Shown here: one piece after another, positions 56,495 through 64,000 of the stretch
Numbering within the stretch: position 1 is the stretch's first letter
Layout: every line of letters starts with the position of its first letter
Assembly (NCBI RefSeq): GCF_029269835.1
Contig: NZ_JARJBB010000002.1
Coordinates: forward strand, 62,001-126,000
Origin: Streptomyces tropicalis
GTDB taxonomy: Bacteria > Actinomycetota > Actinomycetes > Streptomycetales > Streptomycetaceae
DNA: 64,000 bases
Direction of reading: 5' to 3'
Notes under the pieces: model-generated
Told to the model about the DNA's origin: nothing
Databases searched by the model: none
Seen by the model: only the letters and a program-made list of their open reading frames with translations
Made by a program: the position numbers and the translations under genes

Positions 56495-56537
56495 CCTCCG
56501 GAGCCGTGTGCGCAGGTTCGAATCCTGCCGGGGGCAC
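56495..56537 (+). repeat. attR attachment site
   Basis: Exact 43-base copy of 26256-26298. Only the 3' part of the tRNA is present; the 5' half is missing here, as expected for the distal junction of a tRNA-targeting element. Confidence 0.93.
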
Positions 56538-56589
56538 TCGCCGAGGATCAGCAAGGATCAAGCGCTGACCAGGGCGGATGCCTACAGAA

Positions 56590-56624
56590 GCGGGCGGGAG
56601 TCAGTCTCATTGACGCCCGCCCGC
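56590..56624. terminator. Hairpin beyond attR
   Basis: GCGGGCGGGAGTCA pairs with TGACGCCCGCCCGC, 14 bases with one mismatch around a seven-base loop, followed by TCTCATTGTCT. It could be the ancestral terminator of the tRNA displaced by the insertion, or one belonging to the older element. Confidence 0.65.
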
Positions 56625-56837
56625 TCTCATTGTCTCTCAGTGTCCGCGACATATCTCCGACACGCATCGTCAGTACGAGCGAGGCGAGACGGATGGACCA
56701 GCGGATCGCCCCTGCGCGACTATGGGGCAGCACGCGGGAAGAGCCCCCTGCGAAGCCGACGCTGGACTGCCCAGTGCTGTGACCGCATAGGTTCACAGGG
56801 ACGGTGAAGTGTCGGCGGCACGGGCTAGGTTCTCGGC

Positions 56838-57299
56838 ATGATCGACGCTGAACTCGTCTCACTCCTGGCCGGATGTGCTCGCTGTCCGTACCCCGGGGTG
56901 TGGCAGGGCTCCCCTTTCGCGGAACGCATGGTCGACGGTGCGCGGTACGTCCTGGTCGCTGTCGACGCAGGGCTGAGCGCGCTCGGCGTACGGCGTGACG
57001 ACGGCTCACTGTGGTGCCTGCCGCAGGACGGCGCTCCCGGTTTGGTGAACTCCAGCGTTGAAGCATTCGTCGCCTTCAACCGCGCCTATGAGGAGGCCGC
57101 TGCCGAGGCCGCGGCATACGAGGGGCCCGGCGACGGTCTGGGCGACGCCGAGACCGTGGACCTGGCCGAGCAGGCCGCCGACGCGCTCACAGAAGCGTTG
57201 CTGGAACGATTCCGGGCGCTTGATGCCGAGGCCGTTGCCGACGAGAACGCCTTCTGGCACATCGGAGCTGAGGAACTGGGCTACGGCATGAGTGTGTGA
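56838..57299 (+). CDS. SUKH-like immunity protein
   Basis: 153 residues from ATG 56838. Mixed beta-alpha start (YVLVAVDAGLSALGVRRDDGSLWCLPQ) and the SUKH-like stretch GLVNSSVEAFVAFNRAYEEAA (about 67-87), then a helical acidic tail. SUKH proteins neutralise polymorphic toxins. No cognate toxin is adjacent, suggesting an orphan immunity gene, common in decayed islands. The assignment rests on the LVNSSVEAF motif. Confidence 0.65.
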   Translation: MIDAELVSLLAGCARCPYPGVWQGSPFAERMVDGARYVLVAVDAGLSALGVRRDDGSLWCLPQDGAPGLVNSSVEAFVAFNRAYEEAAAEAAAYEGPGDGLGDAETVDLAEQAADALTEALLERFRALDAEAVADENAFWHIGAEELGYGMSV

Positions 57300-57396
57300 C
57301 CACGCACGATCGGCCAGTCCGAGATCCGCGGCCTACGGGGCGCCCAGCTGCTGCAAAGCGACCCCGCGTCTCTGAACGACTCAGTAGCCTGAGCGG

Positions 57397-58494
57397 GTGA
57401 TCACTGAGCTGTCGGGGCCGCCGGCCCAACTTGGGTTGCTCGACCTCACGGTCGATCTCTCCGTTCCACAGGTGTACTCAGGAACAGACTTCACGGTCTA
57501 TCTACACGTCAAGAACCCGTTCGCTGTGCCCGTTTGGATCGATGCGGTGGAGCTGAGCCTGCCGACCCAGCTGTACTGGCGGGTGTCCGAATCATCAGAG
57601 AACTCGGACTCTGGAGGCCTATCCGCGGCGGACGCGGATGCATTGCGGGAGGCGATACGAGCAAGGTCGGCCCGCAAAATCTCGCTTCTGAGCGAGCTGA
57701 AAGGTCTCCAACCGGCCGACTTCGACGAAACAATTCGGATCAAGGAGGAAGTCCTTCAACTGGACCGTGCGAACGAGATTGACCTAGGGCGATTGCACGG
57801 CAGCACAGGGAAGCTGCACCTGAGCGTCTCGGACAGGGCGACGGTCAACCTCCACAGCACGGCCCAGCAGATGCACATCACGGCAAGCGATAATTCGACC
57901 GTCATCGTGCACGACCCAGCCGTGAGCGATCGGGAGCGGGTCCCGCTCGTGGGCTCCCTGCCGTCCGGTGCGGCGTTGGAGCCTGGATGCACTGACGTCT
58001 GGACTATCCGCCTCGGCACCGATCGCAGCCCGTTTTTCATCCCCGCCAGCTACCGACTGCAGATCACTGTCGTCTACGGCCTAACGCCGGCCCCCAACGC
58101 TAATGACCCGAAGGCAACGCCGAATGTGCAGGGCGAAGGCTCCGAACGGCGCCGGGTCTTCTCCAATACCACCGCCCTCACAGTGCCCCTCAAAGCAGCA
58201 CTATGGAACGTTATGACCGGTGGTGCGCTCGGCGGCATGGTGGGAAGTGTGGCCCGCTCGCTCCAGGACGCGCACAGCTTTAGCACTCTGGCCCATCAGC
58301 AACTAGGACCAGCCATCAGCTCACTCGTGCTCGCCGTCATCCTTAGCAGTGCTGCGATCGTCTTCGCTGCACGGAAGTCTGAGGCGCAGTCCTTCATCAC
58401 AGTGGAGGATTTCTGGGGCGGAGTGCTCATCGGCTTCTTGATCGGATACTCAGGCACGGCCGCGTTCACGGATCTCACTGGTGTGAGCAGCTAA
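57397..58494 (+). CDS. Unknown protein with beta-repeat middle and C-terminal membrane helices
   Basis: 365 residues from GTG 57397. N-terminal beta-rich domain (SVPQVYSGTDFTVYLHVKN) like an Ig-type or arrestin-like fold, a charged helix (about 68-125), then a short region of regular beta repeats LHLSVSDRATVNLHST and MHITASDNSTVIVHD (about 139-170), and two or three membrane helices near the C-terminus (about 305-325 and 335-358). I recognise no family. It ends directly at the left end of the IS remnant. Confidence 0.65.
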   Translation: MITELSGPPAQLGLLDLTVDLSVPQVYSGTDFTVYLHVKNPFAVPVWIDAVELSLPTQLYWRVSESSENSDSGGLSAADADALREAIRARSARKISLLSELKGLQPADFDETIRIKEEVLQLDRANEIDLGRLHGSTGKLHLSVSDRATVNLHSTAQQMHITASDNSTVIVHDPAVSDRERVPLVGSLPSGAALEPGCTDVWTIRLGTDRSPFFIPASYRLQITVVYGLTPAPNANDPKATPNVQGEGSERRRVFSNTTALTVPLKAALWNVMTGGALGGMVGSVARSLQDAHSFSTLAHQQLGPAISSLVLAVILSSAAIVFAARKSEAQSFITVEDFWGGVLIGFLIGYSGTAAFTDLTGVSS

Positions 58495-58495
58495 G

Positions 58496-59034
58496 GGCTG
58501 TCCCGTGACCCCTGGTCAGGGGTTAGATGATCTTGGTGCGGCTGGTGTGCTCACGGCGTCGGAACCGTCTTGGATAGGTCCGTTCACCGGGCTGAGCCCG
58601 CGCTGCTTCGGCAAATTGGTGTCTGCGGTTCGGCGTGAGCATGCAGTGGACACGCACCGGGGACACCCTTGGGGGCTGACGCTGGAGGACCGCGTTCTGT
58701 TGCTCGCGGCGTACTGGCGCACGAACTTGATGGTGCGCCAGCTGGCTCCGCTCTTCGGGATCTCGAAGTCGGCCGCGGACAGGATCACCGACCACCTCGG
58801 GCCGATGCTCGCGCTCCAGCCGCGCAAGCGGTTCCGCAAGGACACCGTGCTCATCGTGGACGGCACCCTGGTGCCCACCCGGGACCACACGATCGCCGAG
58901 CAGTCGAAGAACTACCGCTACTCCACGACCCATCAGGTGGTCATGGACGCCGACACCCGCCTGGTCGTGGTGGTCGGCCGGCCCCTGCCCGGCAACCGGG
59001 CAGACTGGGACGACGCCGCCGCTCAGCCGCTCAG
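58496..59034 (+). mobile_element. Truncated IS5-type insertion sequence
   Basis: The left end GGGCTGTCCCGTGAC, typical of Streptomyces IS termini, lies immediately after the preceding stop codon. The transposase coding region then runs for about 177 residues. Helix-turn-helix QLAPLFGISKSAADRI and the first catalytic Asp (LIVDGTLVP) are present, and the later DDE residues and right end are missing. The junction with the adjacent gene is about 59034. Confidence 0.72.
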
Positions 59035-59488
59035 CGACAATATGCCGGCCATGTGCGACACGCCGTCCACCTGGTACAGCATCACCTCGAAGCAGGCCGT
59101 CCACGTTCCTTCGTGGTGGAACGGGACCAAGTACAAGGACGGCCCGGGCGGCACCATGACCGTGGTGGTGACCAAGGGGGGCACCATCTCCGCCGACGTA
59201 ACGGGCACCGGCGACTTCGAGGTCAGCGGCGTCATCTGGAAGGCCAAGGCCAGCGTCAGCGTCAAGATCGGCGCCAGTGTGACCGTCACCACCGGACACA
59301 CCTACTCCCGCAACATCACCAAGAACAAGTACGGCCATCTGCAGTACGGTTCGTGGGGTTACAAGGTGACCTGGAAGAAGTACCGTTCCGGCAGTGGCAG
59401 GAACTGTGGTGGCGTCGAGATCGGTCACGGATCAGCGACCCTGCCCACGTCCGAGACCGGCTGGAAGTACTGGGAATCTGCCTCATGA
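58505..59488 (+). pseudogene. Transposase N-terminus fused in frame to an exported protein
   Basis: 327-residue chimeric frame from GTG 58505. Residues 1-177 are IS5-type transposase, ending around DDAAAQPL. From about SDNMPAMC onward the sequence is a secreted-type domain (TSKQAVHVPSWWNGTKYKDG, ASVTVTTGHTYSRNITKNKYG, GSWGYKVTWKKY, ending KYWESAS) seen in small Streptomyces exported proteins. The native signal peptide is missing, replaced by the IS. The protein would stay cytoplasmic and is probably non-functional. It overlaps the next gene (ATGA). Confidence 0.75.
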
Positions 59489-59976
59489 CCCACCTGGGCC
59501 CGCGAACTCTGTTCGCTGGATGCGCTGCGGCAGCGTCGGTATTGCTGCTCACCTCCTGCACTTCCGGCGGTGGTGACAGTAGGGCTGCACACGCCACCAC
59601 TCCCCCTCCCGCGGCGAGCGCATCTCAGGCTGCCGCCAAGGCACAGGAGGAAAAGCTCACGAACCAGGCGCAGGCGGCCCTGGCCGCCGTGCAGAGCGGC
59701 ACGATGGTCGAGGGTGGCGCGGAGCGCGTGACCGACGGCATCCACACGGAGCCCACTCTGAGTCGAGGCAAGACATACAGACTCAACCTGGTGTGTGCAG
59801 GAAGTGGCAGCGCACAAGTGACACTGACGCCGGTGAAGGCTGGTCCCAAGACCAAGGTGCCGTGCGATCAGACAGTCGTGCAGCAACGCATCACCGCGCG
59901 CGATCACGTACGCATCGATGTCGACGGCGCCAAGGGCTCGACCGGCGTGATCGCCTGGCAGATCGACACCATCTGA
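59485..59976 (+). CDS. Small lipoprotein
   Basis: 163 residues from ATG 59485, overlapping the upstream stop codon. N-terminal signal peptide with lipobox LLTSC (Cys at about 25), followed by an Ala/Pro-rich linker and a small beta domain with two Cys (NLVCAGSGSAQVTL, TKVPCDQTV) that could form a disulfide. It is coupled to the exported protein gene now disrupted by the IS. Function unknown. Confidence 0.72.
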   Translation: MTHLGPRTLFAGCAAAASVLLLTSCTSGGGDSRAAHATTPPPAASASQAAAKAQEEKLTNQAQAALAAVQSGTMVEGGAERVTDGIHTEPTLSRGKTYRLNLVCAGSGSAQVTLTPVKAGPKTKVPCDQTVVQQRITARDHVRIDVDGAKGSTGVIAWQIDTI

Positions 59977-60290
59977 TCGAATCCGAAGGCTGCGCCACCA
60001 CGAGGCGGCTCGGCCCGACCGAGCCGCCTCCGATGTGCCACACCACAGCCGCAGCGAACAGAACGAGAGCCACGGCGAAGTCAGCAGGGTGCGACGAAGC
60101 AGGGTGCGACGATGTCCCATTCCCCTGGTTCACCCAGCTCAGCGTCGCATCAAGCCCCGGATGATCGCAGCTCTCCAGGCCGATGACGCACCCGAGGTGG
60201 CCTGCTGTCCGCCCGGGCTGCGGCGCTGGGGCCGGTCCCGGCCGAACTGCAGGCCACCTGGCCAGACTCGCGCTGTAGGCACGCTTCTGC
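59977..60290. other. Gene-free stretch
   Basis: 314 bases with no credible gene. It has a possible inverted repeat AGGCGGCTCGG/CCGAGCCGCCT at 60003-60030 that may terminate the lipoprotein transcript. The rest is unremarkable. Confidence 0.45.
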
Positions 60291-60620
60291 TTACGGCAAT
60301 GCAGGCCCTGAGCGACACCCTTTACGGCGCCTCGCTTCCAAGTCTGTCTCGATAAGCCGTGCCGGCAGCAAGGCCGCTTCCGGGGTCACCGTGCCGAGGC
60401 GGACCAAGCCGTCACCGCGCACGTTCACGTCCGCCGTGAGCCCCGGGAAGTCCGCCTCCCGCCCCAATGCGGCAAGTTGTTCGGCGAGCCGGTCGGCCCC
60501 GCGTCGAGCCTGGCCCCAGCCTCGGACGTAGCTCACGCCGGCAAGTAGATTCTCGGCGCGTGGGGCGGGCCAGGATCGGCTGCGCCGCAGGCCAGAGAGG
60601 TAGAGCCCCTCTGACCTCAC
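60291..60620 (-). CDS. Possible small element protein, perhaps decayed
   Basis: Up to 109 residues. The middle ADRLAEQLAALGREADFPGLTADVNVRGDGLVRLGTVTPE resembles short conserved proteins of Streptomyces integrative elements. The N-terminal part looks non-coding, so the true start is unclear (perhaps within VSYVRGWGQARRG). It ends in an Arg-rich tail. It sits next to the att remnant. Confidence 0.35.
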   Translation of the reverse strand: MRSEGLYLSGLRRSRSWPAPRAENLLAGVSYVRGWGQARRGADRLAEQLAALGREADFPGLTADVNVRGDGLVRLGTVTPEAALLPARLIETDLEARRRKGCRSGPALP

Positions 60621-60625
60621 CTGGG

Positions 60626-60666
60626 CGCCGGAGCCGTGTGCCCAGGTTCAGATCCTGCCGGGTCAC
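60626..60666 (+). repeat. Degenerate third copy of the att/tRNA 3' sequence
   Basis: Reads CGCCGGAGCCGTGTG, C instead of G, CAGGTTCAGATCCTGCCGG, then GTCAC. It matches attL/attR except at several positions that would break the T arm. It is followed by sequence related to that after attL. It is probably the old distal att site of an earlier element. Confidence 0.75.
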
Positions 60667-61075
60667 CCGCCATGAGGTGTCTGAAGGCCCGTCACCAGCG
60701 GAAATTCTGAAGCCGGGGTCTTCGCGCATGTGAGACATAGGCCGTCCAGGGTGGGGCGTGTCGGGGTCCGTGGACGGGCTGTGGGTGGGGTGGGATCTTG
60801 AGGGATCGTGGCGGGTGAGCCGTTTCGAAGGCCGAGCTGTATGCGGTGATCCGGCGTGATCAGCGTGGCGGGATGACGATGGGGGAGCTTCAGCGCCAAT
60901 GGCGGCCCGGTGTGGCGGACGATCCGCGGGACCATGGGCCCGGCCTGAACTCCGTGAGTGGTTCCCGTCACGGGCTGTCGCTTGGGCCTGCACAGGTCGG
61001 TGGTCGGCGGGCAGGGGGCGTACGCATCGTCAGACGCGTGCGCCCCCTGGCGCTCGGCAAGGCGCGGGTCCGCGG
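60667..61075. other. Att-adjacent arm and spacer
   Basis: No gene. The first 150 bases resemble the element left arm at 26299-26450, including a decayed copy of the tRNA terminator (GGCCCGTCACCAGCGGAAA and CCGGGGTCTTCGCG at 60685-60725) and GGGATCTTG. The remainder to the LAETG gene is unremarkable. Confidence 0.5.
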
Positions 61076-61756
61076 TCACTTCCGTCCGGGTGCCGTGCGG
61101 CGGCGCATCACGAACAGCACGCCTGCGCCGGCGGCGATCGCCGCGGCGGCCGACCCTACGATCAGCGCGGTACCGCTGCCGCCTCCGGTCTCGGCGAGCC
61201 CGGTTCCCGCCACGGGCGACGCTGCGGATGTCGACGGGGCCGGAGACGTCGAGGCCGCCGGCACGACGGCGGTGGCGGTCGGCGTCACGCTGCCCTTCGG
61301 CGTCACGCCGGGCGCCGGCGACGCCGTGGCGGTCGGAGTGCCGGACGGGTGGGAGGTGGCAACCGAGCAGGGAGTGTCCGGGGAGATCGGCAGGTCCGTC
61401 AGGCGCTCGTCGACGAGGTCGCCGGCGGTGACCGAGACGTTCCACTGGTAGCCCTGGAGCCACGGCACCAGGATCGTCGTGCTCGCACCTGCCGCGGTGG
61501 GGTGGTCGATCTTCCCGGTGCCGACGGTCTCGCCGTCGGTACCGACCGCCATCCGCATCCGCACGGTGATGTCCGCGGGCGTGCCGGAGGGGTCCTTGTC
61601 CGTGACCGTGATGGCGGCCCGTGCCTCACCCGTGCTGGTGTCGCATGTCGCCTTCGCGGTGAAGTCGCGGATGCTGCAGGCATAGGCTCCGCCGGAGCTC
61701 AGCAGCACAGCAGCCGTGGCGGCGGCGGTGACAGCGGTGACAGCGCGCTTGGACAT
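61076..61756 (-). CDS. LAETG-type sortase substrate, cell-surface protein
   Basis: 226 residues from ATG 61756. N-terminal signal peptide (SKRAVTAVTAAATAAVLLSSGGAYA), a beta-rich domain with Cys residues (CSIRDFTAKATCDTSTG), a Pro/Thr/Ser/Ala linker (about 135-185), then LAETG, a hydrophobic helix and MRRRTAPGRK. LAxTG is the recognition motif of class E sortases in Streptomyces, so the protein should be covalently attached to peptidoglycan. No sortase is adjacent. The ligand or role is unknown. Confidence 0.86.
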   Translation of the reverse strand: MSKRAVTAVTAAATAAVLLSSGGAYACSIRDFTAKATCDTSTGEARAAITVTDKDPSGTPADITVRMRMAVGTDGETVGTGKIDHPTAAGASTTILVPWLQGYQWNVSVTAGDLVDERLTDLPISPDTPCSVATSHPSGTPTATASPAPGVTPKGSVTPTATAVVPAASTSPAPSTSAASPVAGTGLAETGGGSGTALIVGSAAAAIAAGAGVLFVMRRRTAPGRK

Positions 61757-62316
61757 CACAGGACCCTCCCCAGGGAATGTGGCGCGAGCCTGGTCCCGGA
61801 TGCGGGACCACGCTCGCCGCGGGCGCACACCCGCGAGAAGCTTCGGGGCCCGGGGGCCCGGGCGAAGCGGCTCATCATCGCACCTTGACGGCCTGTCAAC
61901 GCAGCCGCCCCCGGCTGCGGTTCACGACTCCCCATCGCGCGGGTGCGGGAGGCCGCGTCATGGACCACCGGTCCCGTGAGCGGCCGTCGGCAGCAGGATT
62001 CGGCCACTGCCCCTGATCGACGGTCGGGGCAGCAAGGAATTCGTCGATGTCACCGTGCAGGCCGAACAGGACCGCTCCAGGGTCACCGCCACGGACAGGC
62101 ACGCGGTTTCAGGTCCGTGCGGTCGACGTCGACGCGTGGACGGCTCCGGGCCAGACCAGACCTTCCGCCGCCCCACCGCCATGACCTGTGCACCTTCGGA
62201 CGCGAATCGTGGAGCGGCACACCCGACGTCATCGTGAAGCGCGTCGTCTCGACTCTCAAGGAACCTTGATCATCATCTGCCTGCCGTGAACGGCCAGTCG
62301 GGCATGCCGGTGGAAC
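61757..62316. other. Gene-free intergenic region
   Basis: About 560 bases without a credible gene. The promoter of the LAETG gene is expected in the first 150. Inspection of both strands shows only short frames lacking codon bias. Confidence 0.45.
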
Positions 62317-62374
62317 GCGAAGACCCCCAGTGCGGTGCAGCCCTGGACGGCTCCACCGCACTGGGGGTCTTCGC
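62317..62374. terminator. Strong perfect-stem terminator
   Basis: GCGAAGACCCCCAGTGCGGTG pairs perfectly over 21 bases with its complement at 62354-62374, with a 16-base loop. It lies 66 bases beyond the DEAD-box helicase stop codon (minus strand) and could also act on the other strand. Confidence 0.9.
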
Positions 62375-62440
62375 CATGATCAAGCCGTGGCTGCCCACAG
62401 CGCTCGTGATCAATACGCCTGACTACATCAATACCCCTGA

Positions 62441-64000
62441 CTACGGGGCCGAGATGCGGCGGCCGCCCCGGCGGTCGGGGTTGCGGCCGGTGGTGCCGGT
62501 GGTGCCGGTGGTGCCGCCGGTGGTCTTGGCGGTCGCCGTTCGGCGGGTGGATCCGCCGGTGGGCTTGTTCGAGGCGGCTCCGGAGGCGGCGCTGCGGTTG
62601 GAGCCGCGGCCGCTCGTGCCGCCGGCGCCGCCGGTGGTCCCGCCGGCTGCCGCCCGGCGGGTGGAGCCGCGGCCACCCGTCCCGGAGCGGCCGTCTGCCC
62701 CGGATCGGCTGCCCGCGCCGGCGGCCGAGCCGGTCGTTGCGCCGGTCGCTGCTCCCCCGCCGTCTCCGTTGCGGCGTCGGGGGCCGGAGCGGCGGGCGGG
62801 CCTGGTGCCGGGCTTCCGCTCCGGGCGGGACGCCGTCGGGGTGGCCGGCTGGGGGATCTCGATGGTGACCGGCACGCCGGACGGCTCGCGGGCGCCGGTG
62901 ATGGTGGCCAGTTCCGTGTCGCCCGACGTGATGCGGGCCGTCCGGGGGCGGATGCCCGCGTGTGACATGAGCCGGGTGACGTCCCGCTTCTGGTCGGGCA
63001 GGACCAGCGTGACCACGCTGCCGGAACCGCCGGCGCGGGCCGTGCGGCCGCCCCGGTGGAGGTAGTCCTTGTGGTCGGTGGGGGGATCGACGTTCACGAC
63101 GAGGTCGAGGTCGTCGACATGTATGCCGCGGGCCGCGACGTTCGTCGCCACCAGCGCGGTGACCTGGCCGTTCTTGAACTGTTCCAGGGTGCGGTTGCGC
63201 TGCGGCTGGGAGCGGCCCCCGTGCAGTGCCGCCGCGCGGACACCGACGGCGAGCAGGCGCTTGGTGAGCCGGTCGGCGGACCGCTTGGTGTCGAGGAAGA
63301 GGATGACCCGGCCGTCGCGGGCGGCGATGCGCGTGGTCACGGCCTTCTTGTCGGTCTCGTCCAGGAGGTGGAGCACGTGGTGCTCCATCGTGCTCACTGC
63401 TCCGGCGGACGGGTCCACCGAGTGGACCACGGGGTCGGTCAGGAACCGCTGCACCAGGCGGTCGATGTTGTGGTCCAGGGTGGCCGAGAAGAGCATGCGC
63501 TGGCCGTCGGGCCGTACCTGCTGGATCAGCTTGGTGATCTGCGGCAGGAAGCCCATGTCGGTCATCTGGTCGGCCTCGTCCAGCACCGTGATGCGTACGT
63601 CGTCGAGGACGCAGTCACCCCGGTCGACGAGGTCGTTGAGCCGGCCGGGGCTGGCCACGACCACCTCGGCGCCGCGCCGGAGCGTGCCGGCCTGCTTGGT
63701 GATGGACAGCCCGCCGACCACGGTGGCCATCCGGAGGTTCACCGCCGTCGCGTACGGGGTGAGCGCGTCCGTCACCTGCTGGGCGAGCTCACGGGTGGGC
63801 ACCAGCACGAGGGCCAGGGGTGCCTTGGGCGCCGCGCGCAGTCCGGCCGTGCGGGCCAGCAGCGCGAGCCCGAACGCGAGGGTCTTGCCCGAGCCGGTGC
63901 GGCCCCGTCCCAGGAGGTCACGGCCGGCGAGGGAGTTCGGCAGCGTGGCGGCCTGGATGGGGAAGGGTGCCGTCACGCCCTGTGCGGTGAGGGTCTTCAG
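62441..64000 (-). CDS. DEAD-box RNA helicase, 5' end outside the window
   Basis: ATP-dependent RNA helicase acting on structured RNA. The frame is open to the right edge, so the start lies beyond 64000. Visible motifs in order: Q-motif end PFPIQAATLP, motif I GRGRTGSGKT, Ia PTRELAQQ, Ib ASPGRL, II DEAD (VLDEADQM), III SAT, IV-V (VATNVAARGIHV) and VI HRGGRTARAG. The C-terminal 140 residues are low-complexity Gly/Thr/Arg-rich, ending GRNPDRRGGRRISAP, likely RNA-binding. Over 519 residues are visible. Confidence 0.95.
   Translation of the reverse strand: MKTLTAQGVTAPFPIQAATLPNSLAGRDLLGRGRTGSGKTLAFGLALLARTAGLRAAPKAPLALVLVPTRELAQQVTDALTPYATAVNLRMATVVGGLSITKQAGTLRRGAEVVVASPGRLNDLVDRGDCVLDDVRITVLDEADQMTDMGFLPQITKLIQQVRPDGQRMLFSATLDHNIDRLVQRFLTDPVVHSVDPSAGAVSTMEHHVLHLLDETDKKAVTTRIAARDGRVILFLDTKRSADRLTKRLLAVGVRAAALHGGRSQPQRNRTLEQFKNGQVTALVATNVAARGIHVDDLDLVVNVDPPTDHKDYLHRGGRTARAGGSGSVVTLVLPDQKRDVTRLMSHAGIRPRTARITSGDTELATITGAREPSGVPVTIEIPQPATPTASRPERKPGTRPARRSGPRRRNGDGGGAATGATTGSAAGAGSRSGADGRSGTGGRGSTRRAAAGGTTGGAGGTSGRGSNRSAASGAASNKPTGGSTRRTATAKTTGGTTGTTGTTGRNPDRRGGRRISAP

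Larger units (their letters stand above)
26256..56537. mobile_element. pSAM2-type actinomycete integrative and conjugative element (AICE) with defence cargo
   Basis: About 30 kb bounded by exact 43-bp direct repeats at the tRNA-Arg 3' end. It has int-xis-repSA in overlapping order, a set of small Spd/transfer proteins, a TraSA/FtsK DNA translocase for double-stranded transfer, and an XRE-type regulator, the defining AICE modules. Unlike compact AICEs of 10-15 kb, it carries about 5 kb of cargo between int and the tRNA and about 15 kb of defence genes before attR. All backbone genes look intact, so excision and transfer are plausible, though unproven. Confidence 0.9.

Noticed and set aside
56153..56554. 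Short frames on both strands around attR
   Set aside because: They overlap the tRNA-derived repeat and lack codon bias; the minus-strand frame is a commonly mis-annotated tRNA shadow.

Overview
The window is a high-GC actinomycete chromosome segment, almost certainly Streptomyces. Support comes from GC-rich codon use, frequent GTG/TTG starts with GGAGG-type ribosome sites, a cytoplasm-facing atp operon beside rho-prfA-rpmE and the thrB-thrC-hom-lysA cluster, and a pSAM2-type integrative element. No species can be named from the sequence alone.

Region 1 (1-25,986, minus strand) is core chromosome. It holds atpIBEFHAGDC (F1Fo ATP synthase), an MraY/WecA-family glycosyltransferase, a divergent glyA paralogue, a low-molecular-weight tyrosine phosphatase homologue with Ser in place of the catalytic Cys, a Sua5-type tRNA t6A enzyme, prmC, prfA, rpmE, an LCP cell-wall ligase, rho, thrB, thrC, hom, lysA, an ArgRS-derived protein without a catalytic core (nrtL), and a single-domain response regulator.

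Region 2 (26,226-56,537) is an actinomycete integrative and conjugative element (AICE) inserted in the 3' half of tRNA-Arg(CCG). It is bounded by an exact 43-bp direct repeat (attL 26,256-26,298; attR 56,495-56,537). The backbone reads, on the minus strand, SCO3933-like regulator - TraSA/FtsK translocase - small Spd/transfer genes - RepSA - Xis - Int, with an XRE-TPR regulator and an ABM-domain protein upstream. Cargo sits on both sides. Between tRNA and int are a membrane-anchored Mrr-like nuclease, a DUF3761 protein, a truncated second int 3' end and a three-gene WXG100-like module. Between the regulator and attR is a 15-kb defence island: (a) a SLATT two-TM protein overlapping an HD + Hsp90-type ATPase of markedly lower GC, and (b) a three-gene operon of SNF2/DUF3883 helicase, DUF1156 DNA methyltransferase and HEPN/DUF499 ATPase, related to parts of BREX type 3/DISARM but lacking their hallmark genes.

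Region 3 (56,538-60,666) is a second, decayed stretch of accreted DNA: a SUKH-like immunity gene, an unknown membrane protein, a truncated IS5-type transposase fused in frame to an exported protein, and a lipoprotein. It ends in a degenerate third copy of the att/tRNA 3' sequence, so this tRNA has been a repeated integration target. Region 4 (60,667-64,000) returns to chromosome: a LAETG sortase substrate, a strong hairpin terminator and a DEAD-box RNA helicase that runs off the right edge.

The most interesting content is the defence island. The SLATT/HD-Hsp90 pair looks like a sensor-effector unit that I cannot match to a named system, and the SNF2-DUF1156-DUF499 operon is a compact possible modification/defence module.
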